Of a DNA stretch of 64,000 nt, positions 1 to 11,268 are shown piece after piece. This stretch comes from Ananas comosus (taxonomy: Eukaryota > Streptophyta > Magnoliopsida > Poales > Bromeliaceae), in NCBI RefSeq assembly GCF_001540865.1, contig NC_033641.1:8935767-8999766 (forward strand), in the 5' to 3' direction. The stretch's first letter is position 1, and each line of letters starts with the position of its first letter. A program made the translations under genes and the position numbers. The notes under the pieces were generated by a model. The model worked only from the letters and a program-made list of their open reading frames with translations. It did no database searches and was not told the origin of the DNA.

Positions 1-107
1 AAAAACCAACATACGAAGTTCACATGCATATAATTCGAATCACCAAACTTAATTACGTAGATTTATGATAATCAACCAGAGTTCTTTCATACTTGAAGGA
101 GCACTTT
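1..107 (-). other. 3' flank / 3' UTR of the AGL11-like gene
   Basis: This is AT-rich sequence just past the TGA stop at 110-108 on the minus strand. No other feature is visible; it is taken as 3' untranslated sequence by position only. Confidence 0.4.
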
Positions 108-1957
108 TCATGCAGTTGAATCAGGCTTAGACTCGCACCTGAGTTGCAGCGCAGTTCGGTCGCGACGTTCCAAAACGTTCGGTGCGGTCTCTAAAATGCC
201 GACGCGGTAAAAAGCGTTCAAATCGACCGGTGCGAGCGCGTCGAACTCGTTCGCAGGTTGCTGCATACCTGATTCTTGTGCTCTCTGATTTTCCACAACC
301 TGAAAAAAGCGAAGAAATTCGCGCAAAAATTACCCAACAACACAGATTTTTTTCGCTCTTTATTCGAGTTAGTTAAAGATGTGATAAAACTGTTAGTTAA
401 CCTTAGCTCTGAGATGCATGTTGTCATGTTGAAGCTCCAATTCCTGCAGTAATCGAATCGAAATGAAACAGAAACTAAACAAACAAAAAAAGAAGTGAAC
501 TGATTAACGAATACATAGCTTAACTTACCCTTTTCTGCATGTGTTCGATTTCTGCGAACAGCAACTCATGCTGATAAATGGAAACTGAAGATCAACATAA
601 CTTAAAAGCAAATAATCGCATAAAACCAACTATGCTGCAACATTCGTCGCAAATCAAATCTGTGCATGCATGCTACATGTTTTGGTTATACCTTCTTAGA
701 TCTGATCCTTGTGATGCCTCTTTCGAGGCGGTTCTCGAGTTGCTTGAGCTCCTTCACAGTCAAAGAACTCAAAGAATCACCCATTAAGTGCCTGATGAAG
801 GGGAAAAGAAAATGTATTATATACTTTTCCGCTTATCGGATAAGTTAATTATATAACTTAGTAATTCTAGTCCATATTTTCTGCTACAATGTGCGAGGAT
901 CGCGTTACCGGTTCGCATTCTGCAGTATTTGAATCTGATGACGCAGTTTCGCAGCTTCTTGCAGGTAGTATTGCTGCAGTCAGAAAAGAAGGCTCATGAT
1001 TAATTTCAATGAACTGTAACAATTTTTTTTCTTTTTTGAGAAATAGGTAGTGAGCTCATTCATTAGGCAAAATGAACTAAGCATAAAACATGGAAGCAGC
1101 TGGAGCTTCTGAAGAAAAGAGAAACAAGGGAAATGAGAAAAGTAAAGCGAAAAAAATTGTTGATGGAAGAACTGTTGATCGATCATTGAGACTCTTTCCA
1201 AGTGGCCATCAGAAGTTTGACGCGCTCAACCGACCGGATGGAATTGGGGAGTTTCGCCCGAAAGATAGTGTTATTCTTTCAGTCCAGACGACCCACCAGA
1301 TTGCCGACAGAAGGGTTAGACCTTTTATTCTCTTCACAGCATTATATAGGTTTGTTATTCTTAACCAGAGTACATGCACATCGTCCGATGCCTCAGTGAG
1401 AACCTCCGAGTAATCCGCACATAAGAAAAGGTATCGAACAGATATGCAATTGCACAAAAAATGATCACAGTTTTCAACGTTGAAAGTCAAAATTTCTATC
1501 AAGAGTTAGTTATTTGGGGGATAGAAAAAAGAAGATAATTACTAACTAAATTAGTTTAAGTGAACTTTAGTGTACACTAACCAAGCATGGAAATGTTTAG
1601 ATGAATAATTAGTGAATAATGGCATTATATATACATGTCTATAATTTATTCCCTATTTAATGTAATTGAGATTTTTTTTTTGTAAAAAAAAAAGGAGATA
1701 AATAATTTTGTTTTTGAAAATTCAGGATTATATTAATTCATATCAAACTCTTAACTTTTCGGATCATTGAACTTGATAAAAATTGTCGAAAATACAATAA
1801 ACAAATGAAGTGATTTCTATTGTAGCAAATCCATAATATCAAATTGCTTTGAACCAGCTGAACAAAAACTTTTTTAAGTTTATAAAAGTCACCATTTTAT
1901 TTTGGAGTTTTAAGCTATATATATTATTATATTAAAATACTATTAATAATATTTCAG

Positions 1958-2019
<62 letters not shown>

Positions 2020-3555
2020 NTATATATATAGGAAATAAAATGGGATAAAGTTTGCTTACTTGAGAATTGACTTCTATAACTGGACCTGAGTTGGATTTAT
2101 CAGAAGCCTTCTTGTACCTCTCAATGATTGATTTTGTGCTATGACCAAAAATAAAAAAAAAATAAAAAAAATCAAGAGTGAAATGTAAGAAAATATTCTT
2201 ACCAAAAGATATATAGTTGAATTTGAAACTTGAGTCACAAAATGAAAGTATAAAATTGAGCAAACAGCAATAAACAATACTAGCTTAGTGACTCGGCACA
2301 GCACGACCTATGACGACCCGGCATAAATGTTATTATTATTATTATTATTATTATTCCTCAAATATGTTTTCTCCAAATAGTTCTTTTTCCTTTCATCTAA
2401 TAGAAATATCTAAAATTAATATTTTACAAAACTAATATTGAAAAAGGACCTAAAATAAGGTAGCTTTTATAAAAAATAAAATACCTAAAATTTATTTACA
2501 AAGCAAATAATAATGTATATATACATTGCAAAACTAATAATGAAGAGGATCAAAATAAGATTCAAAGTTAAAAAAAAAAAAAAAATCAGGTCAACATGTG
2601 GCGCAGCTCGCTAGTGTTAAATACATTTCTGCGTCCATTTCCTATCAAATAAATTTTTAGGCAACATAGTATCAGAGCCGGTCGTAGATCCCTTTGTTTG
2701 TAAGGTCTATGACTCTCTCTCTCTCTCTGTATATATAACACTATTAATTCAATGGTTATAATAAATGATCAATGGGGTTGATCTAAGGGCAAAAAAATCG
2801 GAAGCACAACCACTTTGTACTTCTGATAACATAGTAATTCTACTCAGTGTAGAGCTATTATGCTATCGGAAACATAAACTAGTTGGTACTTTCGATTTTT
2901 TAGCCTTTGGATAAAAAATTATACGGTTGGGATGATAGCGGTCCCCTTAGGGTTGAGTGGTTCCCCTAGAGTTGAGAGTTAAGTTACAAACCCTAGCTAG
3001 CACAAGAGAAGAAACCCCAGGAGGAGGGAACTCCAGTTTCCTTCTTGGTGCAATAAGAAGAGGGGATATATAGATAGCCTAATAAGAAAATCTTTCCCCT
3101 TTGCCCTTTTACTTGCAAAAGTGGGTTTTGGAGCTTTAAACACTGGAGAAAGATTTATATACTATATGATGGAAGATTGGAAAAAGAAGATTGCATTGGA
3201 ACAATTAGTTGCAAGAAAGTTTCAAAGAGCAAGTTAATTAATTAGAATCAGAAAAATCTGAAAGTTTTTGTCAGAAGAACTTCTATACATATATATATAA
3301 AAGAAGCATGCATAAAGGGTGAAATAAAGAAGCATGCATAAAGGGTGAAATAAAGAAGCATGCATAAAGGGTGAAATCTTACTTTAGGATTGCTTATTCC
3401 TCTTGTTATTTATGTGGTATAATAAATTTCAGTAAAAACAGCAAAAAAAAAGAAAAGAAATGTGAACAAACTATGCACTAAAAAGAAGAGAGAGAGAGAG
3501 AGATTGTAGAATACCCAACAAACAAGAGAAATGTGAACAATATATGCACTAAAAA

Positions 3556-3601
<46 letters not shown>

Positions 3602-4350
3602 GAATACCCAACAAAAAAGAGAAATGTGAACAAAATGTGCACTAAAAAGAAGAGAGAAAGAGGGAGAGATTGTAGAATACCCAAGTTTAATATTTACATG
3701 TTTATAGTTGTTCAAAGTGAAAGAGATATAGCATTAATGTAGGCCTCTCCTACTCCTTACATGAAGTTATATGTATAATTTAATTCATCACAAGATGTAT
3801 GAAAATCTCAAGCTAATTACAAGAACCCTAAACAGCTAGGTGACATATACATAGTGTACCAGAAGATCATTGTTGATTAATTTTAAAGTTCCAAACATAT
3901 ATAACTTTCCAAAAAATAAAAATAAACATTAAAAATAATAAAAATAATAAAATATCAAAGAGTTGATACTCTTGTTCCATTACCAGCAACATATTCCCCA
4001 CAGATCTAATCACTATTTTTAAACTACTATCACATTCTTGCAACACAAGAGCTTAAATTTAGTAATGCAATGAAACATAATAAACATATATGGCCTATAT
4101 ATAAGTAAGCAACTTTAGATCATGAAATTAATAATGTATCTCTCTTCAAAATTCACATAGAACTAAACCTGTTGTTCGAATACTCGTAGAGGCGGCCGCG
4201 GCTTGAGAAGACGATGAGCGCGACCTCGGCATCGCAGAGAACGGAGAGCTCGTACGCTTTCTTCAGCAGCCCGTTCCGCCGCTTGCAGAAAGTCACTTGG
4301 CGGTTCGTCGTGTTCTCGATCCTCTTGATCTCAATCTTGCCCCTCCCCAT
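108..4350 (-). CDS. AGL11-like: AGAMOUS-clade MADS-box transcription factor, probably class D (STK/AGL11-like), complete
   Basis: Seven exons on the minus strand, high to low: 4350-4169 (MADS domain), 2138-2060, 973-909, 791-692, 570-529, 443-402, 299-108. Every boundary is GT-AG, phases agree, and the model gives 233 residues, the usual size for AG/STK proteins. Exon 1 starts [20 protein letters not shown], typical of the C/D classes. The I region contains IERYKKAS. The K-box is split over exons 3-6, with [19 protein letters not shown] in exon 4. The C-terminal AG-type motif TALQL is followed by RCESK where GYESK is usual. Exon 3 is 65 nt, one codon longer than the 62 nt I would expect, giving an extra Gln at the exon 2/3 junction. 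MADS proteins of this clade bind CArG boxes in the nucleus as multimers; D-class members specify ovules and seed coat (family knowledge). Class C instead of D is the main alternative. Confidence 0.9.
1958..2030. repeat. (AT)n microsatellite in intron 2 region of the AGL11-like gene
   Basis: A nearly pure AT dinucleotide run of about 70 bp holds the N at 2020. It lies in intron 2, about 30 bp downstream (in gene sense) of the exon 2 donor at 2059-2058. Length is probably polymorphic or mis-assembled. Confidence 0.9.
3300..3377. repeat. Three perfect tandem copies of a 26-bp unit
   Basis: Units at 3300-3325, 3326-3351 and 3352-3377 are identical (each contains GAAGCATGCATAAAGGGTG). They lie in intron 1 of the AGL11-like gene. 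Identity of all three implies a recent duplication. Confidence 0.95.
3457..3684. repeat. Minisatellite of three units with embedded (GA)n
   Basis: Three units start at 3457, 3528 and 3621. Each begins GAAATGTGAACAA, runs through TGCACTAAAAAGA, then a GA run of different length, and ends in ATTGTAGAATACCCAA. Unit lengths differ (about 71, 93 and 64 bp), mainly by the GA run. It is in intron 1 of the AGL11-like gene; long leucine/serine frames here are artefacts of the GA/CT runs. Confidence 0.9.
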
Positions 4351-4413
4351 GATCTCACTCCTCTATTTCTCTATATATTTTCCCTATCAAGCACATAATT
4401 TATTATTATGCAA

Positions 4414-4457
<44 letters not shown>

Positions 4458-5290
4458 AAATTATGAGAGTTAATTAATATGAAATTGCTATAAAGAGTAG
4501 CATCAAATGAAGAGAATGGAAGAGTTGTAGCTAGCCTATTGCAAAGCTTTAAAAAATAAAAGAAAAAAGAATCAATATGGTGCATCAATAGTTATTATTC
4601 AGTTAGCAACTTTCTTTAATTTAATTCCAAAAATATTAATTATTTGATGACAATTTGTCATTATTTTTGCAATTTTACTTAGTAACTTATGATTCTATCA
4701 GTGAAGATGCAAAAACCACATATATATAGATGGAGAACTCTTACAAGATTAGGTTTTTAAAACATTACATATTGTGTGCTTTAATTTATATAAGAGAATG
4801 ATAAGGAAAACAAAAGCAAATTATGTGTTAGGGTTCAGAAAACAATTCATGCATATGTAGGTGAAAATTAATTCCAACACACATATATATAATACTCTAA
4901 CATATATATATATATATATATATTGACTAGAAAAATCAGAAGAACAAATTTTCCCTAAACTAGGTTGGAAATTAACCAATTACTATTTCTATTCAAGGGG
5001 AAAAAATAAAGAAGAAGAAGATGTGTTCAACTAGGGTCAAGAATTTTTTTCAAAGTAGAAATATTAAGAAAAGATGCAAAAATAAACCCACTAACTAACA
5101 ACACATATATAATCACTCCAAAACCACTAAGAATGACCACAAAAAGCTCACTTAATAAGGAAATTAAGAAGGGGCCAAAAAAAAAGGAAAAAAAAAACCA
5201 TAGAAAAGATCCCAATAAGCACCTCCAAATTAATTATCTTAGTGTTTAATTTCTTCAATTTTTGTTGCTGAGATAACACAAAACACATGC

Positions 5291-5349
<59 letters not shown>

Positions 5350-5414
5350 GGGAAAGAGTTGGACAAGATGTGGTGTTCTATGTCTTCTTTATGTATTAAA
5401 TAGCTAGTCTCCAA
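4351..5414 (-). promoter_or_regulatory. Leader/promoter region of the AGL11-like gene
   Basis: Upstream of the minus-strand start codon the DNA is AT-rich, with (AT)n at about 4419-4455 and 4903-4922 and a long GA tract at 5292-5345. No coding exon is visible. AG-clade genes often carry a 5' UTR intron; AG-type acceptors are present just upstream of the ATG, but I cannot place the transcription start. Confidence 0.4.
5292..5345. promoter_or_regulatory. (GA)n/(CT)n tract upstream of the AGL11-like gene
   Basis: A nearly pure GA run of about 54 bp on the plus strand, so CT in the sense of the gene, lies about 940 bp upstream of its start codon. In Arabidopsis the STK gene is bound by BASIC PENTACYSTEINE proteins at GA-rich sites (established knowledge). 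A similar role here is inference; the run is also an ordinary microsatellite. Confidence 0.5.
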
Positions 5415-6644
5415 TATTTTTTTTTTCTTATTGTTACCAATCTTGAGGTAATAACATCTCTTGTACTGTATTTAATTAGTATTTAATAGTTTATTGAAAG
5501 GCTTCAATTAAACTTTAACTCGGCAGATATGATCTACAATATATAGGATAAGTAAATATGAAAATTCATGCAAATATATTTACAATATATACAATATATT
5601 TCGATTTTCAAGCTTCTTGAATGCATTAGAGAGTGTCTAATAAATTTTATTTTATTTTCAAGACATGTTTAATTGAAGCCTTTCATCAATTAGGTTGGCC
5701 ATAAAACGATCATCAGGAACAAAATCATATCCGCATTCATATTTTTCTTCGGACGTGAATATATGTCGAATGCTAAATTTTCGTTATCACGTGATTCGTT
5801 TAAAAGAGATTCGTATTCGATTTGTATTCAAATATTATTCTGATAATAATATATATTAAAATGCATATGTAATATGAATCGAAATTAATGCTATATATAT
5901 ATATAATAAGATACAAAATTACAATAAAGGTTCACATTCGTATTTAAATTTTATACTATCTTATTTTTTATTCAATTTTAATATTTTAACAAATACAAAT
6001 ATATTTTTTAATATAAAATTCATAATAAAATAAATAAGAAATAAGATAGAAAATTACTTTATCCCCTCTAATAATATCTATTAATAACATCCCCTTATCT
6101 CCTAAAAGTGAAAACGGTCGAATTTTTTTAAAAATTGTTTTCGTATCTCTTTTTTTATTTTTTTAATACGCATTCAAATATAAATAAATATATATATTAA
6201 ATACTAGATTTTCGACATCTATATTCACACTATGTCGGATTTGGTGATCGGATTCAATTGAGGTTTACCCTAACCACTTTCCGTACGAGGGATGGACCGA
6301 AATGGGTAGACCACGGACTCTGGGTTCGGAGCTCCGAATCCGTTAAAACGGGTAGCTCTGCGTTGGAAAGGGTCGCAGTGATTGGACGGCTGAGATTTCC
6401 CATGTCACATCAGTGATCCCAAGAGTGATTTCCCTGTTGGGTTTTTTTTTTTTTTTTTATATTAACTATCTATTTTCAAAATTTATATCCAGAGAATTCA
6501 ATCCAATGCTACACGAATATAATTTTTGAATATATATATATATAAAATAAAAATTTAATAGGTTTGAATTTTGGTATGAATTTTATCTGTATCCGACCAT
6601 ATCTGAATCCATACCTAACTCAAACCCGAATTGAATTGATTTTA
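5415..6644. other. AT-rich intergenic stretch
   Basis: No reading frame with recognisable content. It holds short AT runs, an 18-T run near 6440, and a slightly more GC-rich block at 6270-6420 that may be an old repeat fragment. I see no gene. Confidence 0.5.
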
Positions 6645-6651
6645 TAATATA

Positions 6652-7254
6652 TATAGAGAGAGAGAGAGAGCTACGCTATTATACTATCGGTCGTACGGAG
6701 GCTTCCGTACTACCGATTTATTTTCAATAATGCGGCTTCCAAATCAATGATCGGCTGCGTTAGACTTGATCTAAACTATTGAAAATATTTGAAAACTAAA
6801 TTTTATAATTTTTCGACATTATTTGGCTAGTCATTAAAAAGTCTCAAAATTGACAATTTTAATGGTCGATGTGATGCGTTTGTGAATTTAATGGTATAAA
6901 ACAATCCGAATTTGATGAAATGTTTATATAATTTTTTTTTTCACTATTTAGAGTAAAATCAGTACCTCTGATCTTAAATTTAAGTCTTTTATCACCATTA
7001 TTTATGAGATTTTTATTTTTAGTCCTTCAGTTTTAGAATATTTGATAAGTGAATGATGTCGAAAGATTATGAAATTTAGTTTTCAGATAATTTTAATAGT
7101 ATAAATCAAGTCTAATAGAGCCGATCGTCGATTTGAAATTATAGATCAAGTCTAACGGAGCCGATCGTCGATTTGGAAACTACATCATTGAAAACAATTT
7201 GATAATACGAAGACCATCGTACTACGGATAGTACAGCAGAGACTCTCTCTCTCA

Positions 7255-7294
<40 letters not shown>
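6652..7294. mobile_element. Foldback MITE-like element, family A copy 1, with microsatellite tips
   Basis: The left arm (from about 6671, reading CTACGCTATTATACTATCGG) and the right arm (ending about 7241, reading ACTACGGATAGTACAGCAGA) are imperfect inverted repeats. Inner arm sequence also pairs: TTAGACTTGATCTAAACTAT on the left against two copies of ATCAAGTCTAA on the right. The inverted symmetry continues outward as AT then GA on the left (6645-6670) and CT then AT on the right (7242-7294). No coding capacity. Related copies are at 15169, 26681 and 63148. Confidence 0.75.
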
Positions 7295-7736
7295 TTAAGA
7301 ATATAATATTATATTTGAATTTAAATTTTAATATAATATGTTTTAAAATATGGTAAAGAGAAATAATTGCTTCAGATTTGGGTTTGGGTTCGAGTTCGGA
7401 TGCAGGTTCAAGTTCGGATGCAGGTTCGCATCGTGTTTGGGTTTCGGGTTTGGTTGTCGGGTTCCGGGTTCAGATTTGGGTTTTCGGGAAAAGCACGTGA
7501 AAATGTTTTTTTTTTTAAAAGATTCTTACCTTTTAACTTAATTTCTGGAACGTATTCTGATGCTGATCTTGATTCCAACCAAAAAAAGACTCATAAGTAG
7601 GGATGCAAATAGGGCCCTTAATTCCAAGGGCAAAAAGATTCATAAATAGGGATGCCAATAGGGCACATCATGAGTCTTCTGTTCTTATTTCTTACTAGTA
7701 GGTCGACATGAATTCGAGATAGATTAATTTTTTTTA

Positions 7737-8126
7737 TGGAAAAACTTCAAAAACCGCCCGTGATTTCGCACTGTTTTATTTTAGTACCCTGTGGTTTAAA
7801 ATATACCAAGTTAGTATCCTGTGGCTTCGCACTTTCTCACTTTAGTACCCTGTTGTTTAAAGTGTATCAAGTTAGTACCCTGTGCTTTTATTTTTGTATC
7901 AAGTTAGTACCCTGTGGTTTTATTTTTCTCTTAATAAAATATTAAACCACAGGGTACTAAAGTGAGAAAATGCAAAACCACAGGATACTTACTTGATACA
8001 CTTTAAACTACAAGATACTAAAGTGAGAAAATGCGAAACCATAGGGTACAAACTTGATACACTTTAAACCGCATGATACTAAAGTGAGAAAGAGTGAAAC
8101 CATAAGGAGGGTATTTGAAGTTTTTT
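7737..8126. mobile_element. Foldback MITE-like element, family B copy 1
   Basis: It begins AAAACTTCAAAAACCGCCCG and ends with the inverted counterpart GGAGGGTATTTGAAGTTTTT. Inside are several copies of a module TAGTACCCTGTGGTTTAAA, on the plus strand in the left half and inverted in the right half, so the whole can fold into a long hairpin. No coding capacity. A second copy is at 50889-51243. Confidence 0.75.
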
Positions 8127-11100
8127 TTTTATTATTATTTTCAGTTCCCACTTACCGCTCCATTCGGACAGATTGAGACGGAAGCTCCGCCAACCCGAAT
8201 CCATTTACATCCCTAAACCCTTAATTTCATAGCTGAGCATATATTCTCCTCCATTTTTCTTTTTTCTTTTTTCTATTTGTAACCGATTACTTAAATTCCC
8301 CCACTCCCTCACCCATCATACATAGGACTATCATAAATAATTAATTCTCTTTCATACATATCTTTGCATTGCTTTTCTCTCACTACATATTTTGTGTAGA
8401 GTGACACTCCATTTATTTACTATAAAAGGGTACTCCACATTGAATACAAACTTATATGTTTGGTTAAACTTTATGCAAGAGAAATACACATATCCCAATC
8501 CTTGTAAGGTGGTAAGTCCCCACTCATTTAATGCTTATTCTTCTTTGGTGTTACTCATCTCCCTTGGTTATTTAATGTAGAAGAGGAACATTCCCTCCAT
8601 GTGAAACTTACTATGATGGTGTGTCATAGAAAAAGTAGTAAAAAGTTCCTCTACATTGAGTCAAAAAAATGATAACAATTTTCCATATTCCTTTATACTT
8701 CATAGCTATAAGGTATAAATGTTAGTAGAGGAGGAGATAGAGAAAGATCACTAACCATGGAAGGTGTTCATTCATTCACTTGGCCACTCACAATCTTGTG
8801 AACACAAGAATAAAAGTTAAGAGGGTCTGTGTTGCTCCCACATTGCTAGGAATTTAATGATACCAATAGTGTTTTTTTTTCTTTTTCCCCTTCTCTCCCT
8901 CATGTGGAGGAAAGAAAGAAAGAAAGAAAAAGAAATTCTTAAAAAGGATGCTAATCCACACCATAATACTTTTCGACATTGTTGCAGGTTACTGACATAT
9001 AATTAAGAGTGTAATATGCAAAAAATCTCATTTGTTTCCACACTTGCATATTCAGATTACTCTTTATGAAGTAATCTAATGTCAGATTTTCTTACACATA
9101 TATTTTAGTGTGTGATAATTGAAACAAGCGAAAACAAGCCCTAAAAGCTAATCAGAAAGCAGTCTCTCTTTAATGCACGACGAGTAAACAAAAACCTAAC
9201 AATGTCGATCGGTTGCGATTCGAAGTGAATTAAGAAAATGCTCATGAAAACACCTTGCCCCACTAACGCACCTGCAGGTAAGTGTGCACTACAAAAAGTG
9301 TTCTCATTACTTAGATTAGTTTAAGAGACAGCAAAGCAGAATGAGAATAGAACATGCACAGGCACAGGAGAGTAGAATAACAAGTCTAGTTCACTTTACC
9401 TAAGTTCCTCGTCAGAAATCTGCAATAGTTAATGGAAAGGCTCCCAAGATTCTCCGAGCCAAGTTATTCGTTGTGAACCCACATTTTCCTCATGAAACCA
9501 TTGTCATAAGATTGTAAAGGGAAAATGAGGGAGGAGAAAGTTAGCTTGCGCAAAGAAAGTAACAAGCAGGTAAACTATAACATTACTTTACTCCATGACA
9601 TTAGTTTATGACTATAGAAGAACATACTGAAAGGAAGGAGCCGAGAATGAAAGCCAAGAGAAAAAGTTAGATGCTTTTATTTTTATCCCAATTCGGCTCT
9701 ATCACTGTAGAACAGCAGAACTGAGGAACAAAATTGCTCACATAATATAACAAGTAAAAGATGGATAAAAAGCTCGCTCGGAAAGAAGTTCACTTAACAT
9801 ATGTTGTAGATTAATTGTGTGCTTTGAACAAGACATTACATACAAGAACTGGAGGTCACTTGAAAATTATATTGCAAGAGAACTCCTACAATTCAAAGAG
9901 TGAGATGATCATAAGGACCAGAATCATAATTTAGACAGTGGCTAGTGTTTGAAATTCTCACTGAATCAAAAGCAATTTTGGCTGTGACAAATATCCAGAC
10001 CTCATCAAAAACTGCTTGAATCCTCTGGGTTCACCTTACCCTTGCTGTTTCTGGCAAAAAGATAATACATTTCATGTTTCTTGATAGATTAAGTTACCCT
10101 TATCATCAAGGATAAACTAAACTACCAAAAATATAACTCGTTCTTTCAGATGATAGAATTTTAAAGAAGCTGTTTTAAGAACAAGAACTTGGGAACCAGA
10201 ATATGTAAACAGCATAGTTGTCCTACAAGCTCAATATAGCATATGATTGCTATAGCACAAATGATCAAACAAATACAACAATACAAAAGGAACAGAGCAG
10301 TGAAAAATATATTCTATTCTCCCACCAGTTAACAACCCTTCGTCTGCACGGTTAAAGGCAGCAGAGGGAAACATACATCAACCAAAAAGTAAATCAAAGA
10401 ATAAAAAAAGGAGCTAAGTTAATAGCAAGAGTAAGGAAAACACAATGGCGAAAGAATTTAGTACCTGCCACCTGAGGAACATAGAAGAAGAAAGATGTAG
10501 TACTCTAATTAGCGCACTTATGCTGGCATTGAACTATCATAATGCAGTTACTGGGGACAGGAACTCAACCACAAAATAGATGTTAAGCAACAAGAGTGAT
10601 ACGTTTTACACATGCAGAAAAACTAAAATGCTACTTGGTAAGCATAACAAAATGTTAAGAACATTATCACCAGTATGCTTGGACAAAAAGGAAATGTTTC
10701 TTTCAATCCAACATGGTAAAATCAAGTCGGAGCTCTCTGTTAGTGACAATGGTGAACAAGCTGCCAAAAGAATTCAATATATAAGAAGCATCACCAAGCT
10801 TCCAATAAAACGAAATTGACCAACAAATATTCTAACAGACCTTTATAATCATCCCTCATCAGAAAGTAAAACCTGTTAATATGCACCAGATGCGAAAGTC
10901 TACAGGAATTAGAAAAGAATGACATGAGAATTATATGCCCGAACCGAATTCTCAATAGTAGCAATATGGTACGAATTTCAACAAAAAGAGACAACTAAAA
11001 TAGACGGCAACACAACAAGACCAAGTTTTCACCAGCTTGCTTCTTTGAGGAACATACGCACCCACCATTGACACTTCCAAGATGATCACATCTAGATAGG

Positions 11101-11268
11101 ATATCTGCATTTAGACGATCTTATCAGTTATTCATACAGGCAGTCTCAAATATTATGAATTACAAGCGCAGAAATACAGTCGATAACCAAAAACTACATT
11201 TAAGAGCTCCACAGTAGCTGATAAAGTTCTCTGGTGACTAGTAACCTTTTGGCAATAAAAAGAAAATC
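8127..11268. other. Intergenic stretch without recognised genes
   Basis: I find no homologous reading frame. Sequence from about 9130 to 11268 is less AT-biased and has several minus-strand GTAAGG/GTAAGT-like sites, so it could hold spliced 3' UTR or a non-coding transcript downstream of the SF3A1 gene. The small frame at 10580-10819 has no recognisable content. Confidence 0.4.

Noticed and set aside
2660..2690. ATAGTATCAGAGC, like a Copia primer-binding site (also near 33050)
   Set aside because: No LTR, gag or pol sequence follows; it is at best a remnant word in a dispersed repeat.
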